A DNA stretch of 64,000 bases from Fimbriimonas ginsengisoli Gsoil 348 (GTDB lineage: Bacteria; Armatimonadota; Fimbriimonadia; Fimbriimonadales; Fimbriimonadaceae). The stretch lies in the NCBI RefSeq assembly GCF_000724625.1, contig NZ_CP007139.1:1612001-1676000 (forward strand), written 5' to 3'. Both the position numbers and the translations under genes were made by a program. Numbering within the stretch: position 1 is the first letter of the stretch; every line of letters begins with the position of its first letter. Below are positions 1-8,667 of the stretch, piece by piece. The notes under the pieces are model-generated. The model made no database searches, was not told the DNA's origin, and worked only from the letters and a program-made list of their open reading frames with translations.

Positions 1-2
1 AC

Positions 3-2237
3 GTGCTAAGAGAGAACCGGCCGATTCCTACCATCCTCGACCTCGACGTGAAGAGTGGCGTAGTGGCCGCGCCGCTGGTCTCGTACGGTTTCTGCGACTA
101 CCGGCTGGCGGGGCACGTGCGGTTCTCCCATGACGCGTCAATGGTCAGGCCGACGCCGTGGGAGCTGACGCTCCGCTCTCAGATCCGGCTTGACGCGGAT
201 GCGACGCCCGGTTCACCCGTCAGCGCGGCATCCAATTACATGTGGGCCCGGTACGGACACGCGAACTTCGGCAAGATCCTGCCTCAGACGATGCCGTTCG
301 CCGATTACGCCCGCCTCTGCTATCCGGCCGCGTTTCATGAGAAAGACACCGGCGGGTGGTTCGAGCACGACCTGAACGGCCATATCGTGGGCGGCCTCCC
401 GAGTGGCTGGGGGCTCGGAGAAGGTTGGGTGAGCTATCAGTGCTGGTTCAACCAGCTTCGCTCCGCTTGGGGGCTCCACTGGTGGGGAAAGCGGCTGGGG
501 GAGAAAGACTGGGTCGACAAGTCCGAGAAGATGCTGAACCTGGCGCTCGCCGCGCCGGGTCGGGGCGTGAGTCCGACCACTTACATGTCGCGGACGAAGA
601 CGTGGAAGGGCTCGCTCGTCTCACCCTCGTCAGAGTGCTACTACGACATTCCAAGCCTTGCTTGGAAGGGAATCTGGTTCCTGCGCTGGTTAAAGTTCGA
701 CGATTGTCCACACAGGGCGGAAGTGGAAAAGCGGGTGAAGGATATCCACAACCTGATGCTACGCGTTCAGCGCGCAGACGGCTCGTTCCCAAGTTGGTTG
801 ACGAGAGATCTGAAGGTCGTGCCCCTTCTGGATCGCTCGGCTCAGTCTGCCCTGCCCGCATGGTTCCTCAGCGAAGTTGTCGACTTCGAAATTGGACGGC
901 TCATCGAGCAGGCAAGGAGTGAGAAATCGAAGTCCGCTAATGGCCTTTCTGATGTTTACGTTGGCGCCCATGAGTCGGAACAATTAGAAGATGAATGCGA
1001 GCACGTGATTCGGGCCTCTACTTTCATTTACTCACAGGTCATTCCAAAGCATCTTTACTACGATTTCGAAACGTTCTTTTCCTGCTCCCCAAAAACATGT
1101 TTGCAAGCAGGGGGGATCATCGATGACCCTCGTATGTGGGACCCACATTCTTGGCAGCCTCCCCAAAATAACCTTTCGATGCAGTGGTCCGCGGAGGCGC
1201 TATTCCGGGCAAAGAGTTTTAGCGAACCTTATTTGAATTGCCTCTTGGGGGAAAAAGCGAAATATGTAGGAGGGTCGGTGGCACGTTCGCCGTTCTCGGC
1301 CTTGGCGATGACCGCCCTCGACACGATGAACCTCTACCAAACCGTCTGGCCGATCTCATACCGGAAGGTGGCCTACACGTACGGCGGGTTTGGAGTTCAG
1401 AACTCTGACGGCGAATACAACGACGCAAGACAGTCGCAGTTTGGCGCAACCCTCTGCGACTTCGGCGCCCAGCTAGATCGCCGAGATCTGTTTGAGCGCG
1501 GCGTCGCCGCCGTCCGCGCCTCTCTGACTCTGGTGAACAACCCGAACGATCCTTTCCACCTGTATCCAAACCCGAACTACCCGGTCGGACTAGAACCGGA
1601 GAACGACGGGCACGGCGGGACGGACGAGCAAAACGGGCGATCCGGGTTCGACTGGGCGGAGGGATCGGGTCTGGCGGGAGCCGCCGAGCTCCTCGACAAG
1701 TACGGCGAGATCTATCACGGCAACGGGTGGAGCGTCAAGATCGACGCGGTGCCCACAAAACCGGTTTCCCCCGCTCCACTCGTCGATCCGAGCTTTAGCT
1801 TCACGGACTGGAGAATGCCGGGTTGGGAAATCGAAGGGACGTTCCTGCACTGGCCTACGCAGTCCAAACGACGGAATTTCGGTTCGCGCTATGTTCCGCC
1901 TGGCGGCGGTGAAGTGCGAATACTGCCATTCATCGGTACTGCCGAGGACGGGCGCGGGGGGTTCGATGACACCTACACCGGCACGATGACCTCACCTAGG
2001 TTCTGCACGAAGCGAGGCGAGATCACACTGTTGGTCGGCGGCGGAAGCGGGAAAGATGTCGGGGTCGAGCTTCTTGACGATGAAGGAAAACAGGTGCAAC
2101 TCGCTCATGGCGGTAGTGACGAGATGATGCACTGGGTGACTTGGAAGGTCTCCGGATCGGGACCTTACCGGATCCGGATTTTCGATCGCGAGACAGGACC
2201 TTGGGGGCATATCAACGTGGGGTTTATCCAGACGTAG
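3..2237 (+). CDS. Putative secreted glycan-active protein, 5' partial
   Basis: The reading frame is open to the window edge, so the true start and any signal peptide probably lie upstream. The visible ~744 residues are rich in Trp, Tyr and Gly. An internal region (about residues 110-300) has stretches such as GLGEGWVSYQCWFNQL and RVQRADGSFPSWL that resemble the alpha/alpha barrel of six-hairpin glycosidases and polysaccharide lyases. The C-terminal ~150 residues look like a beta-sandwich of the kind that binds carbohydrate. No catalytic motif was recognised with certainty. It converges with a GH99-like glycoside hydrolase (14 bp 3' overlap), which fits a polysaccharide-degradation setting. 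The function is inferred from fold-like features and context only. Confidence 0.6.
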   Translation: MLRENRPIPTILDLDVKSGVVAAPLVSYGFCDYRLAGHVRFSHDASMVRPTPWELTLRSQIRLDADATPGSPVSAASNYMWARYGHANFGKILPQTMPFADYARLCYPAAFHEKDTGGWFEHDLNGHIVGGLPSGWGLGEGWVSYQCWFNQLRSAWGLHWWGKRLGEKDWVDKSEKMLNLALAAPGRGVSPTTYMSRTKTWKGSLVSPSSECYYDIPSLAWKGIWFLRWLKFDDCPHRAEVEKRVKDIHNLMLRVQRADGSFPSWLTRDLKVVPLLDRSAQSALPAWFLSEVVDFEIGRLIEQARSEKSKSANGLSDVYVGAHESEQLEDECEHVIRASTFIYSQVIPKHLYYDFETFFSCSPKTCLQAGGIIDDPRMWDPHSWQPPQNNLSMQWSAEALFRAKSFSEPYLNCLLGEKAKYVGGSVARSPFSALAMTALDTMNLYQTVWPISYRKVAYTYGGFGVQNSDGEYNDARQSQFGATLCDFGAQLDRRDLFERGVAAVRASLTLVNNPNDPFHLYPNPNYPVGLEPENDGHGGTDEQNGRSGFDWAEGSGLAGAAELLDKYGEIYHGNGWSVKIDAVPTKPVSPAPLVDPSFSFTDWRMPGWEIEGTFLHWPTQSKRRNFGSRYVPPGGGEVRILPFIGTAEDGRGGFDDTYTGTMTSPRFCTKRGEITLLVGGGSGKDVGVELLDDEGKQVQLAHGGSDEMMHWVTWKVSGSGPYRIRIFDRETGPWGHINVGFIQT

Positions 2238-3384
2238 CTTGGGCCAGGTTGGAATCTTTCTCGTACTGGTCGAGCGCCCTTCGCGCTTCGGTTAGCCGGT
2301 CTCTAAAGAGCATCTCCGATATCTTGGCAAGCTTTGCGTCGGCCGGATGCTTCTTTTGGAGCCGGTAGAGGCGGATCGGGAGGCGCAGGTCGGCGGCCCG
2401 GTAACGGCTGCGGTGAAGCCGCTGCGTGGTTTCGAGATCTCGATAGCCGAACTCGGCCGACGGCTCGATCATCGTTCCCTCCCCCCAGTCGTTCCATGTC
2501 GCGATTTGCGCGAACGGCGCCTTGCGGCTAAGGGCGTCCTTCAAGGTTCGCTCGTAGGTCGCGCCGTTCTGGTCGTCGATATTCCCCCAGGAGTCGTGAA
2601 TGCCGGCGTCTTTGTAGAAGTCGCGAAATCGCGGATAAGCGGCCGGGATGACGGCCGGCCAATCTTTGGCCCTATCGTAGAATGCGGCTCGTTCTTTCTG
2701 GCTCCCCTCCCATCCACCAGCCGGCAGCGGCCAGTCGTAGGCGCCGATCGCCGGTCCGCGTCGGTGGTGAAGCGTGAAAAGCGCCGGCTGAGGCGAGAGC
2801 CCTTCGAACAGAGAAGACCAATCTTCCGGCTTGTAATATTGAGGCCCGAACACGAGCAGCACCGGCTTGCCGTCGAGCTTCAGGTACGAGGGGGAACGAA
2901 ACCAGTGCTCCTGCAGCCACCGCATGAGCAGCTTGCCCTGGTCTACCGCTTGCTCCTTTTGGAACTTGCCAAATTTGATCAGGTTCGGCACGGTTTGATC
3001 CTCGTAAACGAGCGAGAACTTGAGCCCCGCCTTCTTGACCGCCGCGAACATTCGCTCTGTGTTTCGATGGTTGATCGCGTAGTCGTAAACGTTGAGGTTG
3101 CCGTACCAGTCGACGAAAACCCCATCGATCCCGGCGAATTTCAGCAGCAATGCGTGACACTCCAGCGCCTGCGGGTCGCCGGAGTCGTACAGCCCCATGA
3201 GCGGGTAGAAGTGGCTAGCCGCGGGCCGGCGTCCGTTTTGCTCCTTGTCTGGGTCGAGCTTCCCCATCGTCCAGTGCCACCCCCACTCCCGGCTTTCCGG
3301 CTTCGCCCCGTACCAAGGCATGTAGTGCGCCAACAACAGTGGCTTCGCCGGGGTGGTGAGAAGCGCCAAAACGGGGAAAAGCAT
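2224..3384 (-). CDS. Glycoside hydrolase family 99/71-like protein, secreted
   Basis: This 386-residue protein begins with a short hydrophobic leader (MLFPVLALLTTPAKP), so it is probably exported. A Met 7 codons upstream is possible, but this start puts the leader at the N-terminus. The N-terminal LAHYMPWYG, the GIDGVFVDWYG strand and the ATWNDWGEGTMIEPS segment are typical of GH99/GH71-like TIM barrels, which include endo-alpha-mannanases and related glucanases. The Asp and Glu of NDWGEG are the likely active-site acids by family analogy. The substrate cannot be told from sequence. Its 3' end overlaps the convergent plus-strand gene by 14 bp. No operon partner is visible. Confidence 0.72.
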   Translation of the reverse strand: MLFPVLALLTTPAKPLLLAHYMPWYGAKPESREWGWHWTMGKLDPDKEQNGRRPAASHFYPLMGLYDSGDPQALECHALLLKFAGIDGVFVDWYGNLNVYDYAINHRNTERMFAAVKKAGLKFSLVYEDQTVPNLIKFGKFQKEQAVDQGKLLMRWLQEHWFRSPSYLKLDGKPVLLVFGPQYYKPEDWSSLFEGLSPQPALFTLHHRRGPAIGAYDWPLPAGGWEGSQKERAAFYDRAKDWPAVIPAAYPRFRDFYKDAGIHDSWGNIDDQNGATYERTLKDALSRKAPFAQIATWNDWGEGTMIEPSAEFGYRDLETTQRLHRSRYRAADLRLPIRLYRLQKKHPADAKLAKISEMLFRDRLTEARRALDQYEKDSNLAQATSG

Positions 3385-3466
3385 GGCCGGAGTATCGTCC
3401 CTCACCGCTTCTTCCGGGGGCCGAACGGTATCGCGCCCGTCCAGCAGCCCCGTAGGAAGGGTATAG

Positions 3467-3511
3467 ACCGCTCTATATGAAGCGGTTTATATAAGGTGAG
3501 TATATCACCTT
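3467..3511. promoter_or_regulatory. Two adjacent inverted repeats upstream of MFS gene (candidate operators)
   Basis: Two dyads lie 60-100 bp before the start codon at 3569. The first is ACCGCT (3467-3472) with AGCGGT (3481-3486). The second is AAGGTGA (3493-3499), spacer GTATA, TCACCTT (3505-3511). They sit in a locally AT-rich patch that also contains TATATA-like sequence. This is typical placement for a TetR/PadR/GntR-type repressor of an efflux gene, but no regulator gene is adjacent. Confidence 0.4.
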
Positions 3512-3568
3512 CCGCGGCTCGCCACTAACTGCTAATCGCCAACGCCCCGATGCTATTCTCTAGGGTTC

Positions 3569-4813
3569 ATGAGTCCCACCCCCGAAACCCGCGATCCGTA
3601 CGCGGCGTTGCGGTTTCGCGATGTCCGGATGCTCATCGCCTCTGCGGCCCTTTCCGGGCTTGCCGGGCGTGGTTTGGCGGTAGTGATCGGCTTCCAGGTC
3701 TACGCCATCACCAAAGATCCGCTGGCGCTGGGGTTCCTGGGGTTGGTGGAGGCGATTCCGGCATTATCGCTGGTGCTGTACGGTGGGCATGTCGCGGACA
3801 ACCGAGACCGGCGGATGCTGGTCCTGTTAACCGGAACCGTTTCGGTCCTGTGCGCGCTGGCCTTTGCCGCGCTCTCATGGTGGATCGCCAAGCCGCCGGT
3901 TCTGGCTCTGTACGGAATCGTATTTGTGGCGGGAATCGCACGCGGTTTCGCTAACCCAGCCGGATCGGCATTCGAAGCCCAGGTTGTCCCGCGCGAAGTC
4001 TATGTCAACGCCTCCGCTTGGTCGAGCAGCGTCTGGCAGATGTCCGCGATCGCGGGACCGATGATGGCGGGTTTCGCCTTCGCCGGACTCGGGCCGGCCA
4101 GGACGTACCTCATCATCGCGGGTCTACAGATTCTTAGCTGGGGATGCGTCTACCAGGTCGCGAAGCGTCCGATTCCGGAGTCGCAGCCGCATGAATCGGT
4201 GTGGCTCAGCATTCGTGAGGGAATCCATTTTGTGGTCCACAACCAGTCGCTGGTCGGCTCGATGGCGCTGGATCTGTTCGCCGTCTTTTTCGGTGGGGCC
4301 ATTGCACTTCTGCCGATCTTTGCGACCGACATCCTGAAAGTCGGGCCGCAAGGGTTCGGGTTCCTGAACGCGGCGCCCTCCGTCGGCGCGCTTCTCGTGA
4401 TGCTCTGGACCACCCGGCACCCGCCGGTAAAGCGGGCTGGAGTCAACCTCTTGCTTTCCGTCGGGGCGTTTGGAATCTCGATGATCGTATTCGGCGTCTC
4501 GAAAAACTTCTATCTCTCGCTCTTAGCCTTGGCCGCAAGCGGCGGTTTCGACGGAGTAAATATGGTGATCCGGGGAGTGATCCTGCGGATGCTCACGCCG
4601 GAGCATCTGCGCGGACGGGTCGCCGCCGTGAGCTGGGTCTTCATCGGATCATCTAACGAGCTGGGCGCCATGGAGAGCGGAATTTTCGCCCGGCTGATGG
4701 GCACGGCTCGCTCGGTATGGGCGGGAGGTGTGCTGACCCTCTTGGTCGTCGCAGCAACGGCAAAGCTGGCGCCGGAGCTACGACGACTGTCCTTCGAGCC
4801 GAAAGAAGTGTAA
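3569..4813 (+). CDS. MFS transporter, EntS/DHA3-like
   Basis: This is a 414-residue polytopic membrane protein with about 12 hydrophobic segments. The N-terminal RDPYAALRFRDVRML followed by a loop ADNRDRRML after TM2 is the signature of the EntS/MefA-type (DHA3) branch of the major facilitator superfamily. A second-half loop, MLTPEHLRGRVAAVSWVF, is also typical. Members export siderophores, macrolides or other small molecules by proton antiport. The substrate cannot be predicted. The ATG at 3569 directly precedes the first amphipathic segment. Two palindromes upstream suggest local repression. A hairpin repeat begins at the stop codon and may end the transcript. Confidence 0.85.
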   Translation: MSPTPETRDPYAALRFRDVRMLIASAALSGLAGRGLAVVIGFQVYAITKDPLALGFLGLVEAIPALSLVLYGGHVADNRDRRMLVLLTGTVSVLCALAFAALSWWIAKPPVLALYGIVFVAGIARGFANPAGSAFEAQVVPREVYVNASAWSSSVWQMSAIAGPMMAGFAFAGLGPARTYLIIAGLQILSWGCVYQVAKRPIPESQPHESVWLSIREGIHFVVHNQSLVGSMALDLFAVFFGGAIALLPIFATDILKVGPQGFGFLNAAPSVGALLVMLWTTRHPPVKRAGVNLLLSVGAFGISMIVFGVSKNFYLSLLALAASGGFDGVNMVIRGVILRMLTPEHLRGRVAAVSWVFIGSSNELGAMESGIFARLMGTARSVWAGGVLTLLVVAATAKLAPELRRLSFEPKEV

Positions 4814-4972
4814 GGTGGCACGGGCTTCCAGCCCGTGTGTATCACGACCATCCTGGTCGTGTACACGTAGCATCGGCTCCCAGCTGATGAACCCCACGAC
4901 CATTCTGGTCGTGAAAGAACGCCACGGGCAGGATGCCCTTGGAACCCACTGGCTGGAAGCCAGTGCCACGGG
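4814..4972. repeat. Compound array of short hairpin modules between convergent genes
   Basis: Several short inverted repeats follow one another: CACGGGC-TTCCA-GCCCGTG, CACGACCA-TCC-TGGTCGTG, CATCGGCT-CCC-AGCTGATG, a second CACGACCA/TGGTCGTG pair, GGGCA-GGA-TGCCC and CACTGGCT-GGA-AGCCAGTG. Closely similar arrays occur at 46900-47003 and, inverted, at 63303-63352. It fills the gap between two convergent genes and could act as a bidirectional terminator or mRNA-stabilising element. The family is unnamed here. Confidence 0.8.
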
Positions 4973-6454
4973 CTACTCCCTGATCGTCCCGGCTGGCGCC
5001 TTCGGCGCGATCGCCTCGCGGTAGAAACCGGCGAGATCGTCGTGCAGCTTACGGCGGCTGGGAGTGTCGAGGTACATCATGTGGCCGGCCGGGTAGTAGC
5101 CGCGGTGGATGTTCGACTTGAGTCGCGGATCGAGCTCCATCTGGTTGATCGACTGCTCGACGGTACCGAGCGGACACGCGAAGTCGTAGTATCCCATCGC
5201 CACAAAGAGCTTGGTGTACGGGTTCTGGTGAAGCGCGTTCCGGAGCGACTCGCTGGTATCGAGCGCGCCGGAGCCAAAATTCCAGGAGTCGGTGAGCCCC
5301 TCCCCAAGCACGTAGTATTTGAGGTCGCTCTTAAAGCCAAGCTCGCCCCGAACGTAGTCGTTCATGCAGGAGACGAACGGGGGCGTGATGGCGCTGTTGG
5401 CCGCGTCGAAGTCCGGACCGGCGTCCGACCAAAGCCGGTCGAGGCCAACAAAGCGGGCATCGAGGCGACCAACGCTGTAGTGGTCGGCGCGTCGCAGCTC
5501 CTTGTAGAAGCTGTTGTCGCGGATGCGCAAATTCGTGTTCTCTAGATACGTTTCGCTGAGGCCGGTGTACCGCTGGAGCTTCTGGCGGATCGCCTTTCGT
5601 TTGTCTGGCGAAAGAGTATCGCCGCGGGTCAGCGCGGGCAGATACTCGTCGTAAACCCACGCTTGAACCTCCTTCACTACCTCGCCGACCGGCTTCTTTT
5701 CCAGATCCGCGGGAAGCTTGTGGTGGTACCAGGCGGCGGCGGAATAGGTGGGGAGGTAGAAAGCATACGGCTGATCGTTCGCCTTGCTGAAGTCGGCGGT
5801 GTTTCCGTTCAGGTATGGCGAAACCAAAATGAGGCCGTTGAGGCCGATTCCGTTGCCGTTCAGCCACTCGGCGAGACCAGCGCCTCGGATCCCTCCGTAG
5901 CTTTCTCCCAGGACGAAGACCGGCGAAAGCCACCGCTGCTCCTCCGTCAGATACATCCGGATGAACTCGCCGACGCTCCGGATATCTTCCTGCACGCCCC
6001 AGAATTTCTTTCCGTACTCCGGCTTCTCCGGCCGGCTGTAGCCGGTGCCCACCGGGTCGATCATGACAAGGTCCGTCTCCGGCAATAGCGATTCGTCGTT
6101 CGCCACCAGCTCATAAGGGGGCGGCGGCATCATCCCATCTGGCTCCATCTTCACGCGTTTGGGGCCGACGAACCCCAGATGTAGCCAGAGCGATGCCGAG
6201 CCGGGTCCTCCGTTGAAAACGAACGTCACCGGCCGCTTCGCGCCGCTCTCTTTCACCCGGTAAGCCGTGAAGAAAATCCGCCCTTCCGTCTCGCCTTGAT
6301 TGTTCCGAATCGGCATCGACCCCGCGGTAGTGGTGTAACTAAGCGCCTTACCGGCAAGAGTCGCGCTATGTTCGCGGCGAACCCAATTGGAGTCGACCGC
6401 CGGTGCGGCCGGAGTTTGAGCAAGAGCAAGGAGAGCGAGGAGCGGGACGGGCAT
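4973..6454 (-). CDS. Serine carboxypeptidase (peptidase family S10), secreted
   Basis: This 493-residue protein has an N-terminal hydrophobic signal (PVPLLALLALAQ). It shows the alpha/beta-hydrolase layout of S10 peptidases: NGGPGS at 81-86 (oxyanion region), GESYGG with nucleophile Ser185, YYDFACP with Asp424 and PAGHMMY with His458. The Ser/Asp/His order and spacing match the family. It should remove C-terminal residues from peptides in the periplasm or outside the cell, probably for peptide scavenging. Bacterial S10 proteins are common in Acidobacteria- and Planctomycetes-like soil bacteria. It is monocistronic as far as can be seen, with hairpin repeats on both sides. Confidence 0.9.
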   Translation of the reverse strand: MPVPLLALLALAQTPAAPAVDSNWVRREHSATLAGKALSYTTTAGSMPIRNNQGETEGRIFFTAYRVKESGAKRPVTFVFNGGPGSASLWLHLGFVGPKRVKMEPDGMMPPPPYELVANDESLLPETDLVMIDPVGTGYSRPEKPEYGKKFWGVQEDIRSVGEFIRMYLTEEQRWLSPVFVLGESYGGIRGAGLAEWLNGNGIGLNGLILVSPYLNGNTADFSKANDQPYAFYLPTYSAAAWYHHKLPADLEKKPVGEVVKEVQAWVYDEYLPALTRGDTLSPDKRKAIRQKLQRYTGLSETYLENTNLRIRDNSFYKELRRADHYSVGRLDARFVGLDRLWSDAGPDFDAANSAITPPFVSCMNDYVRGELGFKSDLKYYVLGEGLTDSWNFGSGALDTSESLRNALHQNPYTKLFVAMGYYDFACPLGTVEQSINQMELDPRLKSNIHRGYYPAGHMMYLDTPSRRKLHDDLAGFYREAIAPKAPAGTIRE

Positions 6455-6471
6455 AGCTGACCGGCAGTATA

Positions 6472-6555
6472 CGTAGCATCGCCTCCCAGGCGATGAACCA
6501 CCGTGGCACCGGGCGGCTCGCCCGTGGGTATCAGGGGCGGCCCGCCCCTGAAAAA
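6472..6555. repeat. Hairpin-module repeat
   Basis: It contains CATCGCCT-CCC-AGGCGATG, a GGGC-GGCTC-GCCC stem and CAGGGGC-GGCCC-GCCCCTG. Compared with the CATCGGCT/AGCCGATG version at 37710 and 47899, both arms of the first stem change together (GCT/AGC to CCT/AGG), so pairing is preserved. Confidence 0.7.
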
Positions 6556-6608
6556 AGCACGCCGGAACTAAGCAGGCGCTAGTGACGCCCTGGGTTTAGA
6601 AGCCGATC

Positions 6609-7127
6609 CTACACACTCACGCTACAGCCACACTCGAGCGCAAGTTCAAAAGGCGATTGAAGCTGCTTTCGTTCTTCTCGCCGGAAGTGCGAAGCCATGC
6701 CGGTTCGGGGGTCGAACACGACGACATCGAGAACTCCGTGGAGCAAATAGAAAGGCGGGCTTAGCTCCAGATCCTTTATCTCGGACCCCGGAGAAACGAT
6801 TTCCACGACCGCTTTTGGAATCGAGGTCGTCGCCGTCTGAGTAGGCGACGGCTCTTCGCAGAAGATCGAGATATCCGGACGGCGGATCGACCCATCGGGG
6901 AATCGTATCGACATATCTTGGTAGTGAAAACATCCGCAACCGCTTTCGTCGCCAGTCGTCTTGCGGACGGATTGGGAAACTCGCTCAGCGACAATCGCAT
7001 GAATCGGCGAGGGAAGAAACTCCCAAATCGGCAGCCCTTGGTGGATCTCAAGCTTGACGCCAGCTTCGTGGGCTTCGTCAATCACTTGCATCAGCTCGGC
7101 GTCCGATATCCCCATCATCGCTTCCAT
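6609..7127 (-). CDS. Uma2 family protein (DUF820, putative restriction-endonuclease-like)
   Basis: This is a 172-residue protein of the Uma2/DUF820 family, which has a PD-(D/E)XK-like nuclease fold. The family pattern is visible: LEIHQGLPIWEF near residue 26, the core FPDGSIRRPDISIF (about residues 75-88) and AVVEIVSPGSEIKDL (about 106-120) with the catalytic Asp, Glu and a downstream Lys. It ends ELALECGCSVSV. Uma2 proteins are abundant in Cyanobacteria, Planctomycetes and Armatimonadota, and their biological role is not established. A paralogue sharing the C-terminal ECGC tail is at 21537-22065, where it is frameshifted. Start choice between Met1 and Met4/Met5 is uncertain. Confidence 0.8.
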   Translation of the reverse strand: MEAMMGISDAELMQVIDEAHEAGVKLEIHQGLPIWEFLPSPIHAIVAERVSQSVRKTTGDESGCGCFHYQDMSIRFPDGSIRRPDISIFCEEPSPTQTATTSIPKAVVEIVSPGSEIKDLELSPPFYLLHGVLDVVVFDPRTGMASHFRREERKQLQSPFELALECGCSVSV

Positions 7128-7132
7128 GATAG

Positions 7133-7172
7133 CGCCGTAGCCGGAGGCATCGGCGAGGCGCCGACGCTACGG
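7133..7172. repeat. Short inverted-repeat element between divergent genes
   Basis: GCCGTAGC (7134-) and GCTACGGG near 7166-7173 flank a GGCGAGGCGCC core, resembling the other CGTAGC-bounded hairpin repeats. It lies between the divergent Uma2 and rimO starts. Confidence 0.45.
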
Positions 7173-7210
7173 GGGATGCTCTGGCCGCTACGGACGTCAT
7201 ACTTCACTTG

Positions 7211-8611
7211 ATGCCCGTGGTTTCTTCGTCGTCAAAGGTCCGGATCGTTACGCTCGGTTGCGCCAAGAATGAGGTGGATAGCGAGGAGATCGCGGGCGTC
7301 CTGCTCGGCGCTGGATACGACGTCGACGGCGCGGCCAAGAAGACGGCGCTGACGATTATCAACACCTGCGGCTTCCTCGAATCCGCAAAGGACGAGTCGG
7401 TCAAGGCGATCAAAGAAGCGGTTCGCGAGAAGCGAGCGGGGCGCACCGGCAAGGTCATCGTGGCGGGCTGTCTCGCCCAACGGCTCGGGCCGGAGCTCCA
7501 GCGACTTGCGCCGGGGGCGGACCTGTACATCGGCGTCGGGCAAATGGCCCGGTTCGCCGAGATTGCGCTGGAGGTTCAGCAGGCGCGCGAGGCAAACGTC
7601 GAGGTGACGGCGCCCCACCACCGATGGGCCGATGTTCAGACCCGCGCGAGGTCCGGCCGGCCGTGGAGCGCCTACCTCAAGATTTCGGAGGGGTGCGACC
7701 ACAAATGCACCTTCTGCACCATCCCATCGTTTCGCGGCGGACATCAGAGCAAGCCGATCGAGCGTGTCCTCGCCGAAGCGCAACACCTGGCAAGGACCGG
7801 AGCCCAAGAGATCAACCTGATTGCCCAGGATGTGACTCAGTACGGCTTCGATCTATACCGCGAGTTCACCCTGCCGAAGCTGCTCCGCGAGCTCAACGCC
7901 GTCGACGGGATCAAGTGGATCCGGCTGCTTTACTTCTATCCGAACCGCCTCACCGACGAAGTGATCGAGACGATGTCGTCGTGCGAGAAAGTGCTGCCCT
8001 ACATCGACATCCCGCTGCAGCACACCCACCCCGACACCCTTCGCCGGATGCACCGGCCGTGGGACGGCGAGCGATACCTACGACTCTTCGAAAAAGTACG
8101 GGCGGCGATGCCGCAGTGCGCGATTCGGACGACTTTCATCGTCGGCTTTCCGGGTGAAACTGATGCCGAGTTCCAGCACATGATCGATTTCACCCGCGAC
8201 GCCCGGCTCGACCGGGTCGGCGCCTTCATGTTCAGCAAGGAGCCCGGCACCCCGGCCCACGATCTCGAGAACCAGGTCGCACCGCGAATAAAGCAGGAGC
8301 GATACGACCGGCTCATGCGCCTCCAGCAAGGGATCTCGCTGGAGAAGAACGAGGCCTGGATCGGCCGCGATCTCCAAGTGTTGATCGAAGACAAACGCGA
8401 CGGCTGGCTCATCGGCCGCTCGCACCGCGACGCCCCGGAGATCGACGGTCTCGTTTTCGTCCAAGGCGAAGCGGAGCCGGGAAGCATCGTCACCGCCCGG
8501 GTGAACGGCGCGGAGCATTACGACTTATACGCGGAGATGACCCGCATTCCGGTCTCGGCAGCCCGAACGATGACTCCGCTTCGCATGGCTGGCCCGGCCA
8601 AGCCACTGTAG
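7211..8611 (+). CDS. rimO: Ribosomal protein S12 methylthiotransferase RimO
   Basis: This 466-residue radical-SAM methylthiotransferase adds a methylthio group to the conserved Asp of ribosomal protein S12. The N-terminal MTTase domain carries the auxiliary-cluster cysteines Cys17 (TLGCAKN), Cys53 (NTCGF) and Cys87 (AGCLAQ). The radical-SAM motif is CDHKCTFC with Cys162, Cys166 and Cys169. A TRAM-like domain follows near residues 390-450. TLGCAKN with the overall length distinguishes RimO from the tRNA enzyme MiaB. The ATG at 7211 gives a normal N-terminus; a TTG just before it is unlikely. The last ~20 residues are a short family-atypical extension. Confidence 0.95.
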   Translation: MPVVSSSSKVRIVTLGCAKNEVDSEEIAGVLLGAGYDVDGAAKKTALTIINTCGFLESAKDESVKAIKEAVREKRAGRTGKVIVAGCLAQRLGPELQRLAPGADLYIGVGQMARFAEIALEVQQAREANVEVTAPHHRWADVQTRARSGRPWSAYLKISEGCDHKCTFCTIPSFRGGHQSKPIERVLAEAQHLARTGAQEINLIAQDVTQYGFDLYREFTLPKLLRELNAVDGIKWIRLLYFYPNRLTDEVIETMSSCEKVLPYIDIPLQHTHPDTLRRMHRPWDGERYLRLFEKVRAAMPQCAIRTTFIVGFPGETDAEFQHMIDFTRDARLDRVGAFMFSKEPGTPAHDLENQVAPRIKQERYDRLMRLQQGISLEKNEAWIGRDLQVLIEDKRDGWLIGRSHRDAPEIDGLVFVQGEAEPGSIVTARVNGAEHYDLYAEMTRIPVSAARTMTPLRMAGPAKPL

Positions 8612-8667
8612 CCCCTCTCCCATGGGGGCAATGAAGGAGGGCGACTCTGCCCCCCTTCCCTCGCGGG

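Noticed and set aside
2347-3480. Long plus-strand frame opposite the GH99-like gene
   Set aside because: Antisense shadow in GC-rich DNA; the opposite strand has a clear family match.
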